Below the pieces are notes generated by a model. The model was not told the origin of the DNA. It searched no databases and saw nothing but the letters and a program-made list of their open reading frames with translations. This document shows, one piece after another, positions 47,901 to 61,850 of a DNA stretch of 64,000 nt (the stretch's first letter is position 1; each line of letters begins with the position of its first letter). Source of the DNA: Cordia subcordata. Its lineage: Eukaryota > Streptophyta > Magnoliopsida > Boraginales > Cordiaceae. Location: assembly GCA_028554755.1 (NCBI GenBank), contig JAPTOF010000001.1:42146001-42210000 (forward strand). Reading direction: 5' to 3'. Both the position numbers and the translations under genes were made by a program.

Positions 47901-48708
47901 TACCGGAAAGCACTAATTAATAGTTATTAGTATTACGGGATTACATGGTTGGACTACATGTATACATTATTATATTATATATAAGTTATCCACTTGCTTA
48001 ATTATGGGTGCCATATATGATATATATATATATATATATAACATTTTCAAAATTTATTTATCTCCAATTCATAACATCCTCCACTTAAGATATGAATTGT
48101 CTACCTTGAAAATTTATTAAGAAATATATACGTATATTTTAATATAAAAAATCAAATTAATTTTTAATTAGACAAAATATTAAAATTGTAGTTTCTACTA
48201 AAATAAAAATGAAAATCCATCCAGTAAACCATAATTGGTAAAACGGGAAATTGAATATGATATTTGGTTAAGCATATACATAATTAATGCGAATAGGAGG
48301 CAGGTGGCAATCAAAGAGAGAAGATGTGGGTTTGTTTCATAGAGGTCGCGAGCGAGGTTTGCGGCTTTTGAGTCATCATATCCATTAAGCCAATTCGCTT
48401 TAGATGCGTGAAACTCTAAAATTATTTTTTCTTCTTTTTATATAAATATTGATATTAACCTTAGTATTTTTTAAATTTTAAAAAAGGAAAAAAGAAAAAA
48501 GAAAAAAGAGAAAAGATGAAAAAAGAATGTAACCATTAGCCAAGTCGTTGAAAGATTATCAATGTTACAAGTGGGGGGAGCCTGGTGCTTGACATCTACC
48601 CTATCTCCTTGGTGTGGTATGTGGGGACCACTGCATATGTATTATGGTGGGTGACTTCGCCAAAAGGCACGCGGCCTACAAATGATTCCAGCCGCCACCT
48701 CCACAATA

Positions 48709-48747
<39 letters not shown>

Positions 48748-50266
48748 CATGTGGTTGTCTCTATAGCTCTACCATTCCATCACGTTTTCATTTTAGCCGG
48801 TGTGGACTTCCTCCGTCTCTCGTCCATCTTTGAGTAAAGTCTCTTATGAGCTCAATTTATACACAAGGAATTGTTAGGATTCCTGAATTGCTATATATGT
48901 GTTTCAATTAGCCTGACAATTAACTTGTGATATTCACACATTTAACTATTTCTTTCGCAAGTGTTTTGATTCATGAAATGATTTTTCATTGTCAAGAATT
49001 TTATTTTTGGGAATATAATTCTTAAGAATGTGATTTTTGAAAATGTTATTAAAACTGTTTATGTACTAAAAATATTTTTGGAGAAGTTAAAGACAATTCT
49101 TAAAATTATTTACTTGTTATATTTGCTTTAAACTCAACATTTCTTGGAATTTTTGAGCTAGTTTTGAAAAATCTCCCTAATTTAAAAAAACTAAAGATAT
49201 TAAATTTGTTTGTATATAGTGTGTGTAATGTATGTTGGAATGTGTGTCGTACGTGTGGATGGTGTGTGATACATGTGTATAATGTGTAATGTACAATTTA
49301 TGTAAATTTAATACATATTATATGTGCCAATGAATATGTGTAATGTCTATGTATTGTGTGTGTAGGGTTAACCATGTGTTCGTTGACCAAATATATGCAT
49401 TAAAAAGAATAAAATAAAAAAAATTAATCTTATTCTTGCTAATACGGGTGTTTTTGTCTTTTCAGTGTGCCTAACACATTTCTACAACTCAAGAATATAA
49501 AATTTTATAAAATTTTCATCCCTTGGAGAATTCATGGAAATATTGAATTCCCATGAATTTGATATTCCGAGGAATATTTTTCTATATTATGAGAACCAAA
49601 TTTGAAAATCCAACATAAATGGTCTTATATTCTTAAGACTCTCATAAAATTCTGTGAACTAGACTGTTCCCTTAATGTTGTTTTCCTTTTCTTTATACAA
49701 TCAATTTTTCTTTATTCTTTATGGCAGTCCTTTGTTTCTTATAGATAATGTTACTTTTACATATTCTCTTCATATTTTTCTTTCCTAGTACCCTAATCTA
49801 TACATACGAGAATGAATCTTAAATTTTATCTCAATGCATAGCATTAGATATTGTATTCATGTGTATATACATAATATCTAATAACATTTATGTTTGCTAG
49901 AATCAGTTAAAAAAAAAGAAGAAGAAGTGCATTTATGAGTTGTTATCCAGACTAATATATATTCAAAAAAAACATTAATATTTTTATACTAACATTTCAA
50001 GCATTCGACTACTTAAAAAGTTAACGTGTCAAATGTTAATATATTAACAAAGAGAAATATTATAATAAAACTTGTGTCTAGCTCAATGGGATCAATATAC
50101 TTTGTCGGTACGACACCAAACATGCACCAAAATGGAGAATATCATCAGTCATAGGATGATCCAAATTAAGTGATATTTTGGATTATAGTTTCATGGGTGA
50201 CATCAAAAGCTACTCAGGTGGCCTTCCCTCGTACAACATGATATATGTATAAAATTGGTGTAATTA
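46346..50266. other. Intergenic with many microsatellites
   Basis: It holds (TA)n near 47852-47886 and 48019-48040, (CT)n near 48710-48734 and TAAT-type runs near 47458-47474. The open frames are driven by these repeats. The region 48840-49680 has several AAGAAT/ATTCTTAAGA-like words in both orientations and could be an old element. No gene was recognised. Confidence 0.5.
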
Positions 50267-50506
50267 GGGTTCGTTTGGATTGACTTTTTTTAAAAGTACT
50301 TTTTTAATAACTTTTTAAAAATAATTTTTTTGACAAACTAAAAATTCTAACTTTTTTTTAAAAAAAAATTGTATTTGAACTTTTCTCAAAATTTCATCTT
50401 TTTTCAAGTCATATAAAATAGTTATTGAAAAAAATAATATAACCATTTTAAAAAAAATATATTTTTTTTTAAAAAAAAAAGAAAAATAATCAATCCAAAC
50501 ATGCCC
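50267..50506. mobile_element. Tourist-like MITE (family A, copy 3)
   Basis: The ends are GGGTTCGTTTGGATTGACTT and, on the minus strand, GGGCATGTTTGGATTGATTA. The flanks are TTA (50264-50266) and ATA (50507-50509), two of three bases matching. The interior is A/T homopolymers. Confidence 0.65.
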
Positions 50507-51132
50507 ATAATATGTTACACTAATTTAGAACAAGGATTCTTTTTATCTGGTTCAGACCCCATAGGTTATGTTACAAAAATTCCCGTCACTTTTATAAATT
50601 ATTAAAATAACAAGCAGCAAAGACATATAAGTAAAGATAGTGGAACCAATTATGCAAGTCTACAACATTATAATGATAACGAATATATAATACTATATAA
50701 TTAGCTTATAAATTCTATGATGTAATCATCCATTAATTTCAAGTGTGAAAAACGAATTATATGAACAGCCAATCTAGATTTTCATGGCCAAGAAAGAAAG
50801 AAAAATTGATAGATCAACGGTAAATTTCAATGAATTAATGATACTAAAAGACCTCAAGTCATTACAAATACTTTCACCCCAATTCTTCTCCCTATATCTC
50901 CCCCCACCCTATCCAAAAAAAAAAAAAAAAAGGAAAAGAAATAGACTACAAACACAAAAAAAAGAAAATGGTACAAAATGAGACCTCTCCTTCTCCGCAA
51001 ATATAGTTATGTTGTCCTAAAAATATCTTCGACACTTGGATGACTTGCATGTGCCTGTGTTACTCATCTGTTGGCTTTTTACAGTTAATAGATATTAACC
51101 ACTTATTTCAGTACTTTAACGTATTGGATTGT

Positions 51133-52221
51133 TCAAAGGTTGGTGTTGAGGTGCTGGTGTAAGAACCACATGTCCTCAACGTTCAAAAAGTTGTCGCATA
51201 TGTTGTCTGCACTGTTGAACCACTGGTTGTTCTCATGTTCCATGGCTTCAAACTCTGGCCCTTGCAATTGCTGGCTCAAATACCCAGCGGGGCTCCTGAT
51301 GAGTGACGGCTGATTATAATCTTGATTAACAATAATAATATTGTTGCCCTGATTATTAACTGGGCAATTGTAGCAATCAGTAAAGTCGGAGACAGGTGGA
51401 CCAAACGAGTCCGAGGAGGCTGACGCTGTGCTGCTTGAATTCTCAGGCGTATAGCTGCTGCTGGAGTTAATTTGGATACTGCAGCCATAGTTACTACTGG
51501 CCATCTTATAGCACTGTGCCATATTATCAGTTTTGCTGTCGCCGAGGTTGTCCAGATGGCAAGTTGTTGTGGTAGAGTTCATCATGGTGGTGGCGGTGGC
51601 GTTGGCCGCGGCGTCTTCCGTAGCGGCAGCGGCGGCTTTAGCAGCCTGAATTCTCTCAACCAGTCTTGGTATCCAAAGATAACGCATGGTGTCCTTGAAT
51701 TGCTTGCTGTTCACATCACATTTGAGCTGCTTGGCATGCTTCTGAACACGTGTTCTCCAATAATTCTTAATTTCGTTATCAGTTCTACCAGGCAAATACT
51801 GGGCAATTTTTGACCACCTGCTACGACATTAATTATTTGAAATATTAATACATGCATTTATGTTTAAAAGTGCTTTTATATAAACAAGATAAACAGCAAC
51901 TTAATAATAAATATTATCTAATAACACAGGACATATATTTACCTATTGCCCCATCGGCAATGGAGTTCAAGGATCAGAAGTTGCTCTTCAGGAGTGATGT
52001 TCCCACGTCGAACATCCGGGCGTAGATAGTTTAGCCACCTCAATCTGCAGCTTTTCCCAGTTCGCTTCAATCCTTTGACATTCAAGTACTTTACTATTAG
52101 ACTATATATATGTATATATTAGGATATATTATATTTTTGGAAATGCCTATATGCATAATTAAGCTTGACAGGAAAGAAAATAAAAAAGAAAAAGTACTAT
52201 AAGGGAAACAAAAAAAAAAGG

Positions 52222-52257
<36 letters not shown>

Positions 52258-52634
52258 CACTATTTTTTTTTTTTCTGTGGGCACTTCTTGTGCCATTTCC
52301 TCTCTCCCTTTAACTTTATTGGATATGCGATGAGTTAGTATGCTTTTCAAGATTATATATGTCGTAGGATAAAACCCAAAAAAAAAAAAAAAAGAAATAC
52401 AACATATATCACGCTAGAAACAATTTAAATGAAGCTGATCATCATTAGATTCAAAGAAACTGCAGGAAAGCAAATGCTTAGCATGCATTATAAAGATGAA
52501 AAGTGATGATGCAATCAAAAGAATAATTAAAAGCCATTTGGGCACGCTAGCTAGCAGCAACCTCAATTTACAATTGAAGGTGCGGTCGCCCCAATCAAGT
52601 GGATGATCGCGGCAGACAGAGAATATGTATATCT

Positions 52635-52686
<52 letters not shown>

Positions 52687-52885
52687 GCATTAATTAAATT
52701 AAATGAATATTAATACCCGCAGTACGAGCAAGGGAATTCCAGCGCCCTTCGCCATGGAGAGCGATGTGGTTGATCAAGGTGAAGTCTTCTTCCACTGTCC
52801 ATGGACCTCTTCTAAGTTCCATCTCTTCTTCACTACTTTCATTAATACTGCTACTACTACTTCGGACACCTTTAACATATTCCAT
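51133..52885 (-). CDS. R2R3-MYB transcription factor, subgroup 20 (MYB108/MYB2/MYB62-like)
   Basis: Exons 52885-52717, 52072-51943 and 51817-51133 (TGA) join in frame on the minus strand to give 327 aa. The two-intron layout in the MYB domain is typical of plant R2R3-MYBs. R2 (about residues 26-76) has W29, W49 and W69; R3 (about 79-128) has I82 in place of the first Trp, then W101 and W120, as usual. After it the run [18 protein letters not shown] and [13 protein letters not shown] is the signature of subgroup 20, which acts in stress, wounding, anther and senescence responses. The C-terminal half is Ser/Asn/Ala/Thr-rich and ends in an acidic-aromatic segment ([15 protein letters not shown]), a likely activation region. 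The start is ATG 52885, with a Ser/Glu-rich leader before R2. The ortholog cannot be fixed without a tree. Confidence 0.93.
52626..52682. repeat. (TATC)n/(TA)n microsatellite in MYB intron 1
   Basis: TATCTA-type units run into a pure (TA)n tract that ends about 35 bases from the exon 1 donor. It is likely length-variable between individuals. Confidence 0.85.
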
Positions 52886-53058
52886 AATCAATTATTACCT
52901 TAAACTAAACACACAAATCAAACTCACGATTGCAATTGATCGATTGAAGACAGACACACAAAATTAGAGAAAAAATAAAGATGTTTACGCTTTTGATATT
53001 TAGAGAAAGAGAGGAACAGATAGAGATGGTGGAGATTAGATTGAAAGTACAAAAGAGA

Positions 53059-53065
<7 letters not shown>

Positions 53066-53096
<31 letters not shown>
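53066..53096. repeat. (GA)n tract in the MYB leader or core promoter
   Basis: About 15 GA units lie between the proposed TATA box and the ATG. On the coding strand this is a CT-rich leader, common in plant genes. Confidence 0.85.
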
Positions 53097-53100
<4 letters not shown>

Positions 53101-53135
53101 GATTAATACAAAGAGGATCGAGAAAAGGTTACGCT

Positions 53136-53143
53136 TTATATAG
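53136..53143 (-). promoter_or_regulatory. Likely TATA box of the MYB gene
   Basis: The minus strand reads CAATCTATATAAAGCG; TATATAAA lies about 250 bases before the ATG, upstream of the CT-rich leader. Confidence 0.6.
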
Positions 53144-53149
53144 ATTGAT

Positions 53150-55373
53150 GGATAGGGTGGTTTGAAAAATGGGGGAAAAAGAAAAGTGGCATGTGAGGAG
53201 AAGTACTAGTACAACACGCCGCAATGGTGTACGTTTTAAAACCTTAATTAATTAATTGCTACTAAATTAACACTTAAACTATTTCTTTAATTAATAAAGG
53301 AGGCTTTGAAGTTTGACACTTTGACTTTCCCTGTGATATTGTGTACTGTGTGTTGCGATTGGGATTAGGGTGCAATTCCGTGGAAAATGGAAGACAAGCT
53401 GCTTTGAAACTTTTAATTTCCATACCTTCCTGTTTTCCAAATTTCCACTTGATCACTTCTTAAAGAGCCAAAAAATATATACATATATATATATATATAT
53501 ATTACCAAACAAAATATTAAACATGGTGCGTGCTATTCGGATGGTAATATATGATGGATAGCTGTCAGATTCTTAATTTACTCCGCTACAAATTTCATTT
53601 CCTACAACTGTTAGCCAATAGGTTTCCACTATACACTATATCTAGTTTTAGCTCGAAAATGCTAACGACTAAGCCTTTTTTTATCTTTTTTTTTTTTCCT
53701 TCTTCTTTTTAGTTAACAGAACTAGGCCAACGTAATTACAATACCGATCATCAAAAACTGAAAGCACTAATTTGTCACAAAATTTTGATTGTGCGAAAGG
53801 CAGTTAATTTATTATTCTTATTACTTTCGGCTACTTCGTCACCTAGAGCTAACGTCCTACATATATACCCCACTCTATTTGTGTACGTACTAAAGTGATT
53901 CTCAGAAATAAATTCCACTCTCCCTCTCTGCATGAAAGAAAAACTAAAGAAAAAAGAAAATCCTTTATATTCTTTTCATGAAAAGAAAAAAAGGTTTAAG
54001 TCTCTTCTTACCTCATATAAAACAATACTTTTCTAGAATTAAGTTAATTAGGTTACACTTCATCATTCTCATAAATTACAAACTAGCTCCGATCCATCCT
54101 CTATGATGGTCACATCATGATATCTCTAGTCAAATTCAATAATAGTTCAACAATTATTTCACATTAATTTTCAGGTCTAACATAGATATGATATAAACTC
54201 TCTCATTATGAACACACTCGCGCATGAAAATTTATCACTTTTGTTTTGCCAAACATATTAAGTAATCATCTCATATGAAAGTTTAAATGTTAAAAAAAAA
54301 ATTGAAAATTTAAATTGTTTAAGAGGCTAGAGGCCTGTTAGGTTTATTCATTATCTACAACCACATGGCCTTTAATTCCAATTTTAATTGCAAACTCAAC
54401 TAGTTTAAACACTATGATTCTAAAATGCGCGCGTGGTGTATATTTTGTATTTGATCAAATTCTGCCACGAGGAAATCGAGTAATTGTATATATAATATCT
54501 CAGGTTGCGTGCAATTTGCAAAACGTAGGAGTTATATATAGCCACACATCGATGGTTAGTGAAACACATGACATATATGTATAGCTAGCTAGTATTCTAT
54601 GTTTCTTCTTCAATGGACCACCATTTTTCAATTCAGAAATGTTTATGAGTTGTAGAAGCTATAATTCCACCGACCGCCAGTCATCGCATTAGCTATATAT
54701 ATATATATATATATATATATCATCTTCTACATGTTACGAGAAGTAGCAAAATTTACAACTTACATCGTCTAATTAATTCAGTATACAATATTCTTGTTGT
54801 ATATATGAAATTGAAAGAAAAAAGGAATAACTTTAAATTTCTTATAGAATACAATTATTTCCATGTATAATACATGTTGTGGCATGAGGATATATGATCT
54901 GTTTCTTAATTCCAACAATATTATTGCTTCAGCAAATGCATGCCCCTTAGACTTGAATTCCTCGTGCTTTAGTTAATTTATAATCCATCTGACGTTACGT
55001 TGTTGTCTCCCTTGGCTTTGTGTTCTGTGTTGTCTTTTTTGCCATGGATTTTGCAGTATCTAATGCCCTACCATTTAAAGGATTTCATCTTGAGAAGAAT
55101 TAATAGAGGACCCCAATCATTTATTACAACCATCGATCTTTGTGCTTTAGCCAACAAGTTAGTCTGTTTCTTTTCATTTTCGGAATCAACTTAATTAGAG
55201 ATTTGTATATTTGTATATACTTATATATCTATATCTTCATATGTTTGTATACGTTTATACTTTATGAAAGATCTCAAAAAAATCTCTAATTGGTTGAAGT
55301 TGCGTTACTCATGGATTACAAATCTTCATGTCTCATGGATCAAATGGCGTGGTGGTAGAAGTAAAAATAATAC
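53150..55373. other. Intergenic, MYB upstream region, no gene seen
   Basis: AT-rich with (TA)n at about 54693-54720. The short open frames at 53370 and 55000 have no recognisable domain. Confidence 0.55.
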
Positions 55374-55575
55374 TGTTGAAAAATATTTTGGTTATTAATA
55401 TCATTTCTTAATTTATGGTATTAAGTTATTAGACACTAATCAAATTTGTTTCGTGTTTGTGTTAGTTTTTCTTTAAATATTAGTTACCTTATTAGTGTAA
55501 CTTTCTTGTCTTAGTCACCAAGTTATAAGTCTTATAAATAGGTTCTTCTATTATATTAGGTTACTAGTCAGTCCT
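55374..55575 (+). mobile_element. Possible truncated Copia-type LTR
   Basis: It begins TGTTGAAAAATATTTTGG and has a TATA-like CTTATAAATAGGTTCTTC near 55530-55547, with composition typical of Copia LTRs. No second copy, 3' end or internal domain was found, so it would be a fragment. Confidence 0.35.
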
Positions 55576-57791
55576 TATATCATGTACCTCAAGTATCATA
55601 CACTACCTAACCACCATACACCTTTTCGTGCATACTGTTCACGTGCTATGATACCAATGTGTATTTGTTGTAGGTTCACAATTTTTATACCTAATGTTCA
55701 CAATTCTTATATGTTCATAGCTCATTTTTTTTTTTTATGTCCACAATTTTTATATTATATATTCACAACTTATTATCAACATATTCATACATGTAAATGA
55801 CACGTTAATATCTATAAACAATGAGTTCACAACTTTGATCAAAATATTCACAACTACAATATGTTCATAACTCTTTTTTTCTCATAGCTCACAACGCCGA
55901 AAAAAGTAAATAAATAAACAAAAAAACGCCTCTCCTCTCTGCCGAACTACTCACACACACTAAACCACCACCACAATGACACACACAAACAAAACACACA
56001 ATGTTTTTTCCTTCAACATCCATAGATCCACCACTCTTACCCTTTGTCCATAATCAACCACAAAAAGAAACCATAAAAAAGTGAGAGAAACAGAGACAAC
56101 CACCGTTACCACTAGCAACAAAAATTCGCGCGCTTCCCACCACCACTACCGACAACTTCCACCACCACTAGAGAGTGCCATCGTTGATCTGTGAATGGAG
56201 AGGAAAAAAGAGGATGGAGCAAAAGAGTGTGTGTGTGTGTGTGTGTTTGAGCCCACAACAATGACGACGACCACCACCACCACCAAAGAGCGCCTCGTTG
56301 ATCTCAGTAGAAACTCAAGTCAATTTGGAGAATGGAGAGAGAGAGAGAGAGCAAAAAAAACTCAATTTCAATTTGGAGAATAGAAAGAGAAAGAGAGGAT
56401 GAAGAGAGAAAATAGGAGGGGGAAAGAGAGAGGGAGAGAGGCGATGGAAGTGGAACTCAGATCTGATTTGCTTAAATTTCTTTTTTCTAAGTACGTGCTT
56501 CTCATGCATGAAGTGATGCATAATGCTAGAGAGGTGCACCATGTGGTTGGTGCACGGTAAAAATTACGAGTTGTTGGTGGTTCCTATTATTTTCAATACA
56601 CATATTCGTTTGTATTTTATATATTTTCCACAAATACCATAATAAATAATTACAAGTTTTATTTTAAAATTAATTAGTAATAAGTGGGATAGCAGAAAAT
56701 CGTCTTGAAATTAAATAATCCTAATTCGTCCATAAAAAATTATCAGATTCCCCAGCATTTAGTATTACCAAATTAGAGGTGCAAGGAAAATATTTAGCAA
56801 TATTAGATGTTGGTTAATGTTTTTCATTCTTTTATAAAATGATTTTTTATGCCAACTAATTAAAATTCCTTAGTCGATTCATTGTTTATGAATTGCTACC
56901 ACGCTCATCGCTTCCTATTTTTAGCATTTTGCTGGCAGGTACCTATCCGAATGGTACAGAAGATTTGTTGAGAAGTGGTATCCTTAAAGTGAAAATTACA
57001 AGAACCCTAGTGAATATGTTCGCTTAGTTAGATACTATATAGTATTATACATAGTATTAATAATAATAAATATCATTTATGCTTGAAGCTAGGAGATTGA
57101 TATGCTGATCTGACGCTTTTAAACTTCAATCAAATAATTTATATTCGCACAAGATGCATAAAAAATTATATCTCTTAAAAACTTTGTGTGATTTGTTCTT
57201 TCGGGATCAAACATGTCATTCCACTATCTCATTCTAATTGGAGGACGAATTAATTGCAACTTGTGCTTCGACGTGGCTAAAGAATTCAGCCTAATACATA
57301 GCTAGGTTCCTTCTACGTAGTGTACCACAATTAGAAGAATTAAGCCAAAAGTTACTTTTCTATATAAATTACTTTTAATATAACCTCCTGAGTTATATGT
57401 ACTTCAGAAAAACAATTACTTGTTATAATTAAAAGAATATTCTGTAATAATTAATTAATGTCAATGTATATTTTTTTGAAACATTATCCAATTGCCTTGT
57501 CCGCGAGGCTTTCCGTTTCCCTTTTTAACCCAATTATGAACTTACAACAAGAACCTGTCTCTCTTGTTATCATAATTAAGGTAATGGCACACGTTGACAT
57601 ATAGAGAAAATATACTTACAAAGACGTTTTAGCATATGATGAATAACATATTTAAAGAAATTAGATATAATTAGAAAATTAAAGACGTCTTATCGAGTTA
57701 TTTTAGTAAGTGATTTTTAGATGAATTAAATTCTAACAAATATAATGTTGAAGTTTGATAATTATATCAATATCTATCAAGCTCGAATTTA
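55576..57791. other. Intergenic, repetitive, no gene seen
   Basis: It has repeated GTTCACAA/CATAGCTCA words at 55675-55895, a CAC-rich stretch at 55945-56175 and GA-rich runs at 56335-56440. The open frames at 56195 and 56315 are low-complexity. No gene was recognised. Confidence 0.5.
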
Positions 57792-58394
57792 GAGGGCATT
57801 TGGATTTGCTACCAAAAAGCTACCTAAAGTACATTTGGTTTTAAATGATTTTTTTTTAATAACTTTAAATAGTTACGTGTTTGAAAAAATAGTTTTTGTA
57901 AAAATAAGTATTTATATGTTTAGTTAAACTGTGCTAGAAAGCAACTCATATTGTTAAAATAATTATTAAGCACAAGAAAATAAAATTCAATAAAAACATA
58001 ATATAAATATAGTTATTGATTAAATTTCTTAAAAGTATATTTTCAAAACATTATAATTTAGTAATTTAATTTATGTTATCTATAATATAAGTATATAATA
58101 ATTATTAAACAAACTATAGTAATAAAGATAAAAGGGTAAATATAAGATTAAAAAAATAAAGATATTAAGTAATAAAGATAAAAAAAAAGGTAAGAATAAA
58201 ATAATAAATGATTTATCAAACTTACCTAAAGTACACCATAAAAACTAGAAGCTAGGGGTAAGAAGCTTTTTGTTTGTTATTTACAATTACTTAGAAAAGC
58301 ACTTTTTTTATTATTATTTAAACAAATACATTTATTAACTTAAATTAAACTTTAAGCATGTTTAACTAGTTTAAAAGTCAAAACAAACAACCTC
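57792..58394. mobile_element. Harbinger-type element (family B, longer copy)
   Basis: The ends GAGGGCATTTGGATTTGC and, on the minus strand, GAGGTTGTTTGTTTTGAC are flanked by TTA at 57789-57791 and 58395-58397. CTACCTAAAGTACA and its partner CTTACCTAAAGTACACC lie inside both halves. It is 603 bp, AT-rich and non-coding. Confidence 0.55.
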
Positions 58395-58931
58395 TTAGAT
58401 TGATCTATTTCAATGGAAGAAAGATAATCCAGTAGAATGCCATAACATATATATGTAATATGTGTGTGTATACATATATGACCTAGTGTGAAAGGGAGAA
58501 AACTTGGAAAAGTAGGGGCAATAATTATGAATTCTTTCTAGAGGGATTCCTGAAATTGAATTTCTTACTCCCCAAGAGGAGACTGGCAAGGGGAAAAGCA
58601 AGCAAAAAAAAAAAAAAACTTTTTAACCGACACGTGCGTGTTTCACAATTCACCATCTCTTTCTTCCAAGACTTAAACTCCACCAGCTGCGATTGCTTCG
58701 CCAATATTGGTTACTCTCCATTAAAGTTCTGGGTAGTTGAGATATCTACTGATCACTTATTGCTTACACATTTTTTTTCTCTATCACCTTTGAAATTTTT
58801 GTTTGTGATTCATCATTTCAATGTTAGTTGTTACATCTCCAGCAGTAACACCACTAAAATGATTAAGACCAGCTATATATCTGACTGCTACTGTTTTATA
58901 TGTCAAACTTTACCCCAACTTAATTCCTCGG

Positions 58932-58972
<41 letters not shown>

Positions 58973-59361
58973 CTTGACTATACTCGAAAGACAAAAATTT
59001 CCCAAATTAAATTAAAATTAGAAGAAAATATCTTCTCAAATATGTATATTATATAAGATAATGTGCACTCCTTCTTAGAATTGTAATTGATCATGTGTTA
59101 ATATATAGAATTTGCTTATTTTAAAATTAAAATACTGAAGGAAGTTTAAATCTGGCTTGCTATACTAGAAGCTATCCCTTTCAATCGTTCCTCTCAGAGC
59201 ATTAACTAAAACTAGATTAGGGAATTCATTTACTTGTAGAATCCAATGGGCGGAGTTATTCTATGGACCTCTTGTTTTTTCCTTCTCTCTTTTCTTCTTT
59301 TTAATTCCCTCGTAATTACCTTACCCTTCGAACATCATCTTCTCATCAAAATTCTATCAAG

Positions 59362-59438
<77 letters not shown>

Positions 59439-59874
59439 AAGAGAAACTTGTACTAGTTAAGATTATATTGATTCCACTCGAAATTTACATATAACTCGTA
59501 GAATAGCAGTGTACATCAAGATCGAAGTTACTATGATAATTCTTTTATGAACGAATTGGCCTTGGCTAGACTTTGCTCTCAAGAAATGAGGAGTTAATTT
59601 CTATTTCCTCTTTTCAAGATAAGAAGTTAAATTCAAAGAAAAGAAAAAGAGAACATGGAAATTATTGCAGCTATGCATATATAGCTAAATTAGAGCTAAA
59701 AAGTTTCGCTTCAAAAAAGGCGTTTGATGCTTGTAGAAACGCAAGAAACACGAATAATGGAGTGAAAGGCAACCACGCTAGTCAAATATGGTACTAGCAA
59801 AAAAAATTTTTAAAAAAATCACATGAAATTATATTCCACAGAGAAGAATTTCCACAGTCATATCAATTTTGGAA
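58395..59874. other. Intergenic with microsatellites, no gene seen
   Basis: (TA)n at about 58934-58970 and 59404-59432, (CT)n at 59364-59396. The open frame at 58556-59056 crosses the (TA)n and shows no domain. Confidence 0.5.
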
Positions 59875-60748
59875 GAAAAATATTTTAGTCCCTGGGTTTT
59901 GAATAAATTCTCAAATAAGTCTCTTAACTTTGAAAATATCCTTTTTAGTCCCTCAAATTAATAAATAATTATCAAAACTAATAGTCAACCATTTGACTTA
60001 TTAGAAAACTCCAAAATGTTCTTGAGCAACTTTTTTATATATTTGTGCTCTACATGTTTGCTGAAAAATATTTTCCTAAAACATAATGTCTTGATTTCTT
60101 GGTGTTTGGTAACACTAAAAAATAAGTCAATTGTAAAATATTTTTTGTTCAACAAAAAATTTCAATGATAAATGTATAAAAATATTTTTCGATGGCCAAG
60201 AAGACAAAAATATTTTTTGCACAATAATTCTCTCTCTCTCTCTCTCTCTTCCTCCACTAGGCCTACATTCCCCACATCTCCACCCCCCCCCCCCCAACTC
60301 CTTTAAAAAATAAAAAAGTAAAAAATTGAAAATCTAAAATTAAAATTTTTTATACACTTTAAAAAATATTATTTAAAGAGTAATAGAAATAATTTTTAAA
60401 TTTTTATTTTTCAAAAGGACAAGAGTAGGGTAGAGTTAGGGTTGGGGGTGGGAGGAGAGGTAAGGGAAGGGAAGGTCTAGTGGAAGAAAAAGTTATGAAG
60501 TTACTATGCAAAAAATATTATTGATTGAAAAAAAAAGTATTATTGACTTATTTTGTAGTTCTATTAAACATTGGACCAAATATATATAAAAGTTATTCAA
60601 GAGTATTTTGAAATTTTTTAATAAATAAATGATTGACTATTAATTTTGATAATTATTTATTAACTTGATGAACTAAAAAAAAGTAATTTTCATAATTGAA
60701 AGACCTATTTAAAATTTTATTCAAAATTTAGGGCTTAAAATATCTTTA
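59875..60748. mobile_element. MITE with ~180-bp inverted arms, holding a nested MITE
   Basis: The left arm (59875-60055) matches the complement of the right arm (about 60570-60748): shared words include TTTTGAATAAA, TAATAAATAATTATCAAAA, TTAATAGTCAA-type and TCTTGA-type sequence. A second inverted-repeat element occupies the middle. It is non-coding. Confidence 0.65.
60098..60575. mobile_element. Nested MITE inside the 59.9-60.7 kb element
   Basis: Left TGGTGTTTGGTAACACTAAA then AATAAGTCAAT pairs with the complement of the right end (CCAATGTTTAATAGAACTAC then AAATAAGTCAAT). It interrupts the loop of the outer element. It includes a (CT)n run and a poly-C run (60280-60295). The exact ends are uncertain. 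Confidence 0.5.
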
Positions 60749-61850
60749 TCCCCATTAATTTTAGTGCATCATTTTGAAACTGCGCCATCTATTGATGGAT
60801 GAAACGGCGAAAGTATTCTCCCTAATTAAATAATTCATAGAATAATAAATTCCAAGAGATTCGACTCTTCGTTAGACTCGTGTATAGCTGGAGTGCGTGG
60901 ACGGAGCTTCTAATTAATTAACGTAAAAGGAAATGGTGATTTGAAACAATGAGAGCGACGCAGCATGTCTCCCCTGGTCTTTTGTCAAAAGATGGGCCGC
61001 TTCTTTCGGGTTTGTGCTGTACATAAACATATACATATATAGACTATATATATATATATATATGTAGTAAGATATGTATGTTTTATAATACTATGATTAT
61101 AGTTCTCTTTTATCTCTTGCTGAAGCGTCTTTGACTTAAATTTATATGATGCATGTATAAGCTACCAATCTTTTCCTTCTTGAATTCTTTCGTCTATACC
61201 CTTTCTTTGACCATTCAAAGCATGCGTATCTCATTTTGGAATACATTAGTTATAGAATTTTTTGGGTCGTTTAATTGGTGTATATATAGATATCCAATCC
61301 GATGAAAAAAACTAAAAATATTGACTGACATATTCAACCATGCAAATTCATGATTAACCTATCCAGTTATTTGTGAATATCCACCGAACATGTGTAATTT
61401 TCTTGGTAAAATAAAGCCATAAGTCTTACTTAGCTTATTAGTTATAGTCAAGTCTCAAAGAAAAAGTTCCGATTACAACAAAATGACGCCTCATAGCTAG
61501 CTATTCAATCTCTAATTCAAAGGCCCCTCAGTGCAGTTGGCTTAATTATATTTACTACTAATAGTGATCGATGAAGAAACACTTTTTGAATATTATATTG
61601 TATAAGGCATCATTTTCTCTTCCAATTAGCCATTAATTCGACTACAATGCAAGTTGAAATACTAGGCTGATTCAGTCTAGCTACTTATAGCTGGAAAACT
61701 AAATAAAAATAATTGCAGTCAAATATCGATCACTCGAGGAATTCAATATAGCACATAATAGAAGCCTCATACATTAGATTATATTTGTAAATGTTCCAAT
61801 CTTGCTCTACCTCGTAGCGCCGATCGTGTGCAATTCAACAACAAAATTTA
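60749..61850. other. Intergenic, no gene seen
   Basis: AT-rich DNA with a (TA)n run near 61044-61064. No open frame worth reporting. Confidence 0.55.

Noticed and set aside
56195..56542. Possible genes in the GT/CAC/GA-rich stretch
   Set aside because: The peptides are low-complexity translations of simple repeats on both strands.
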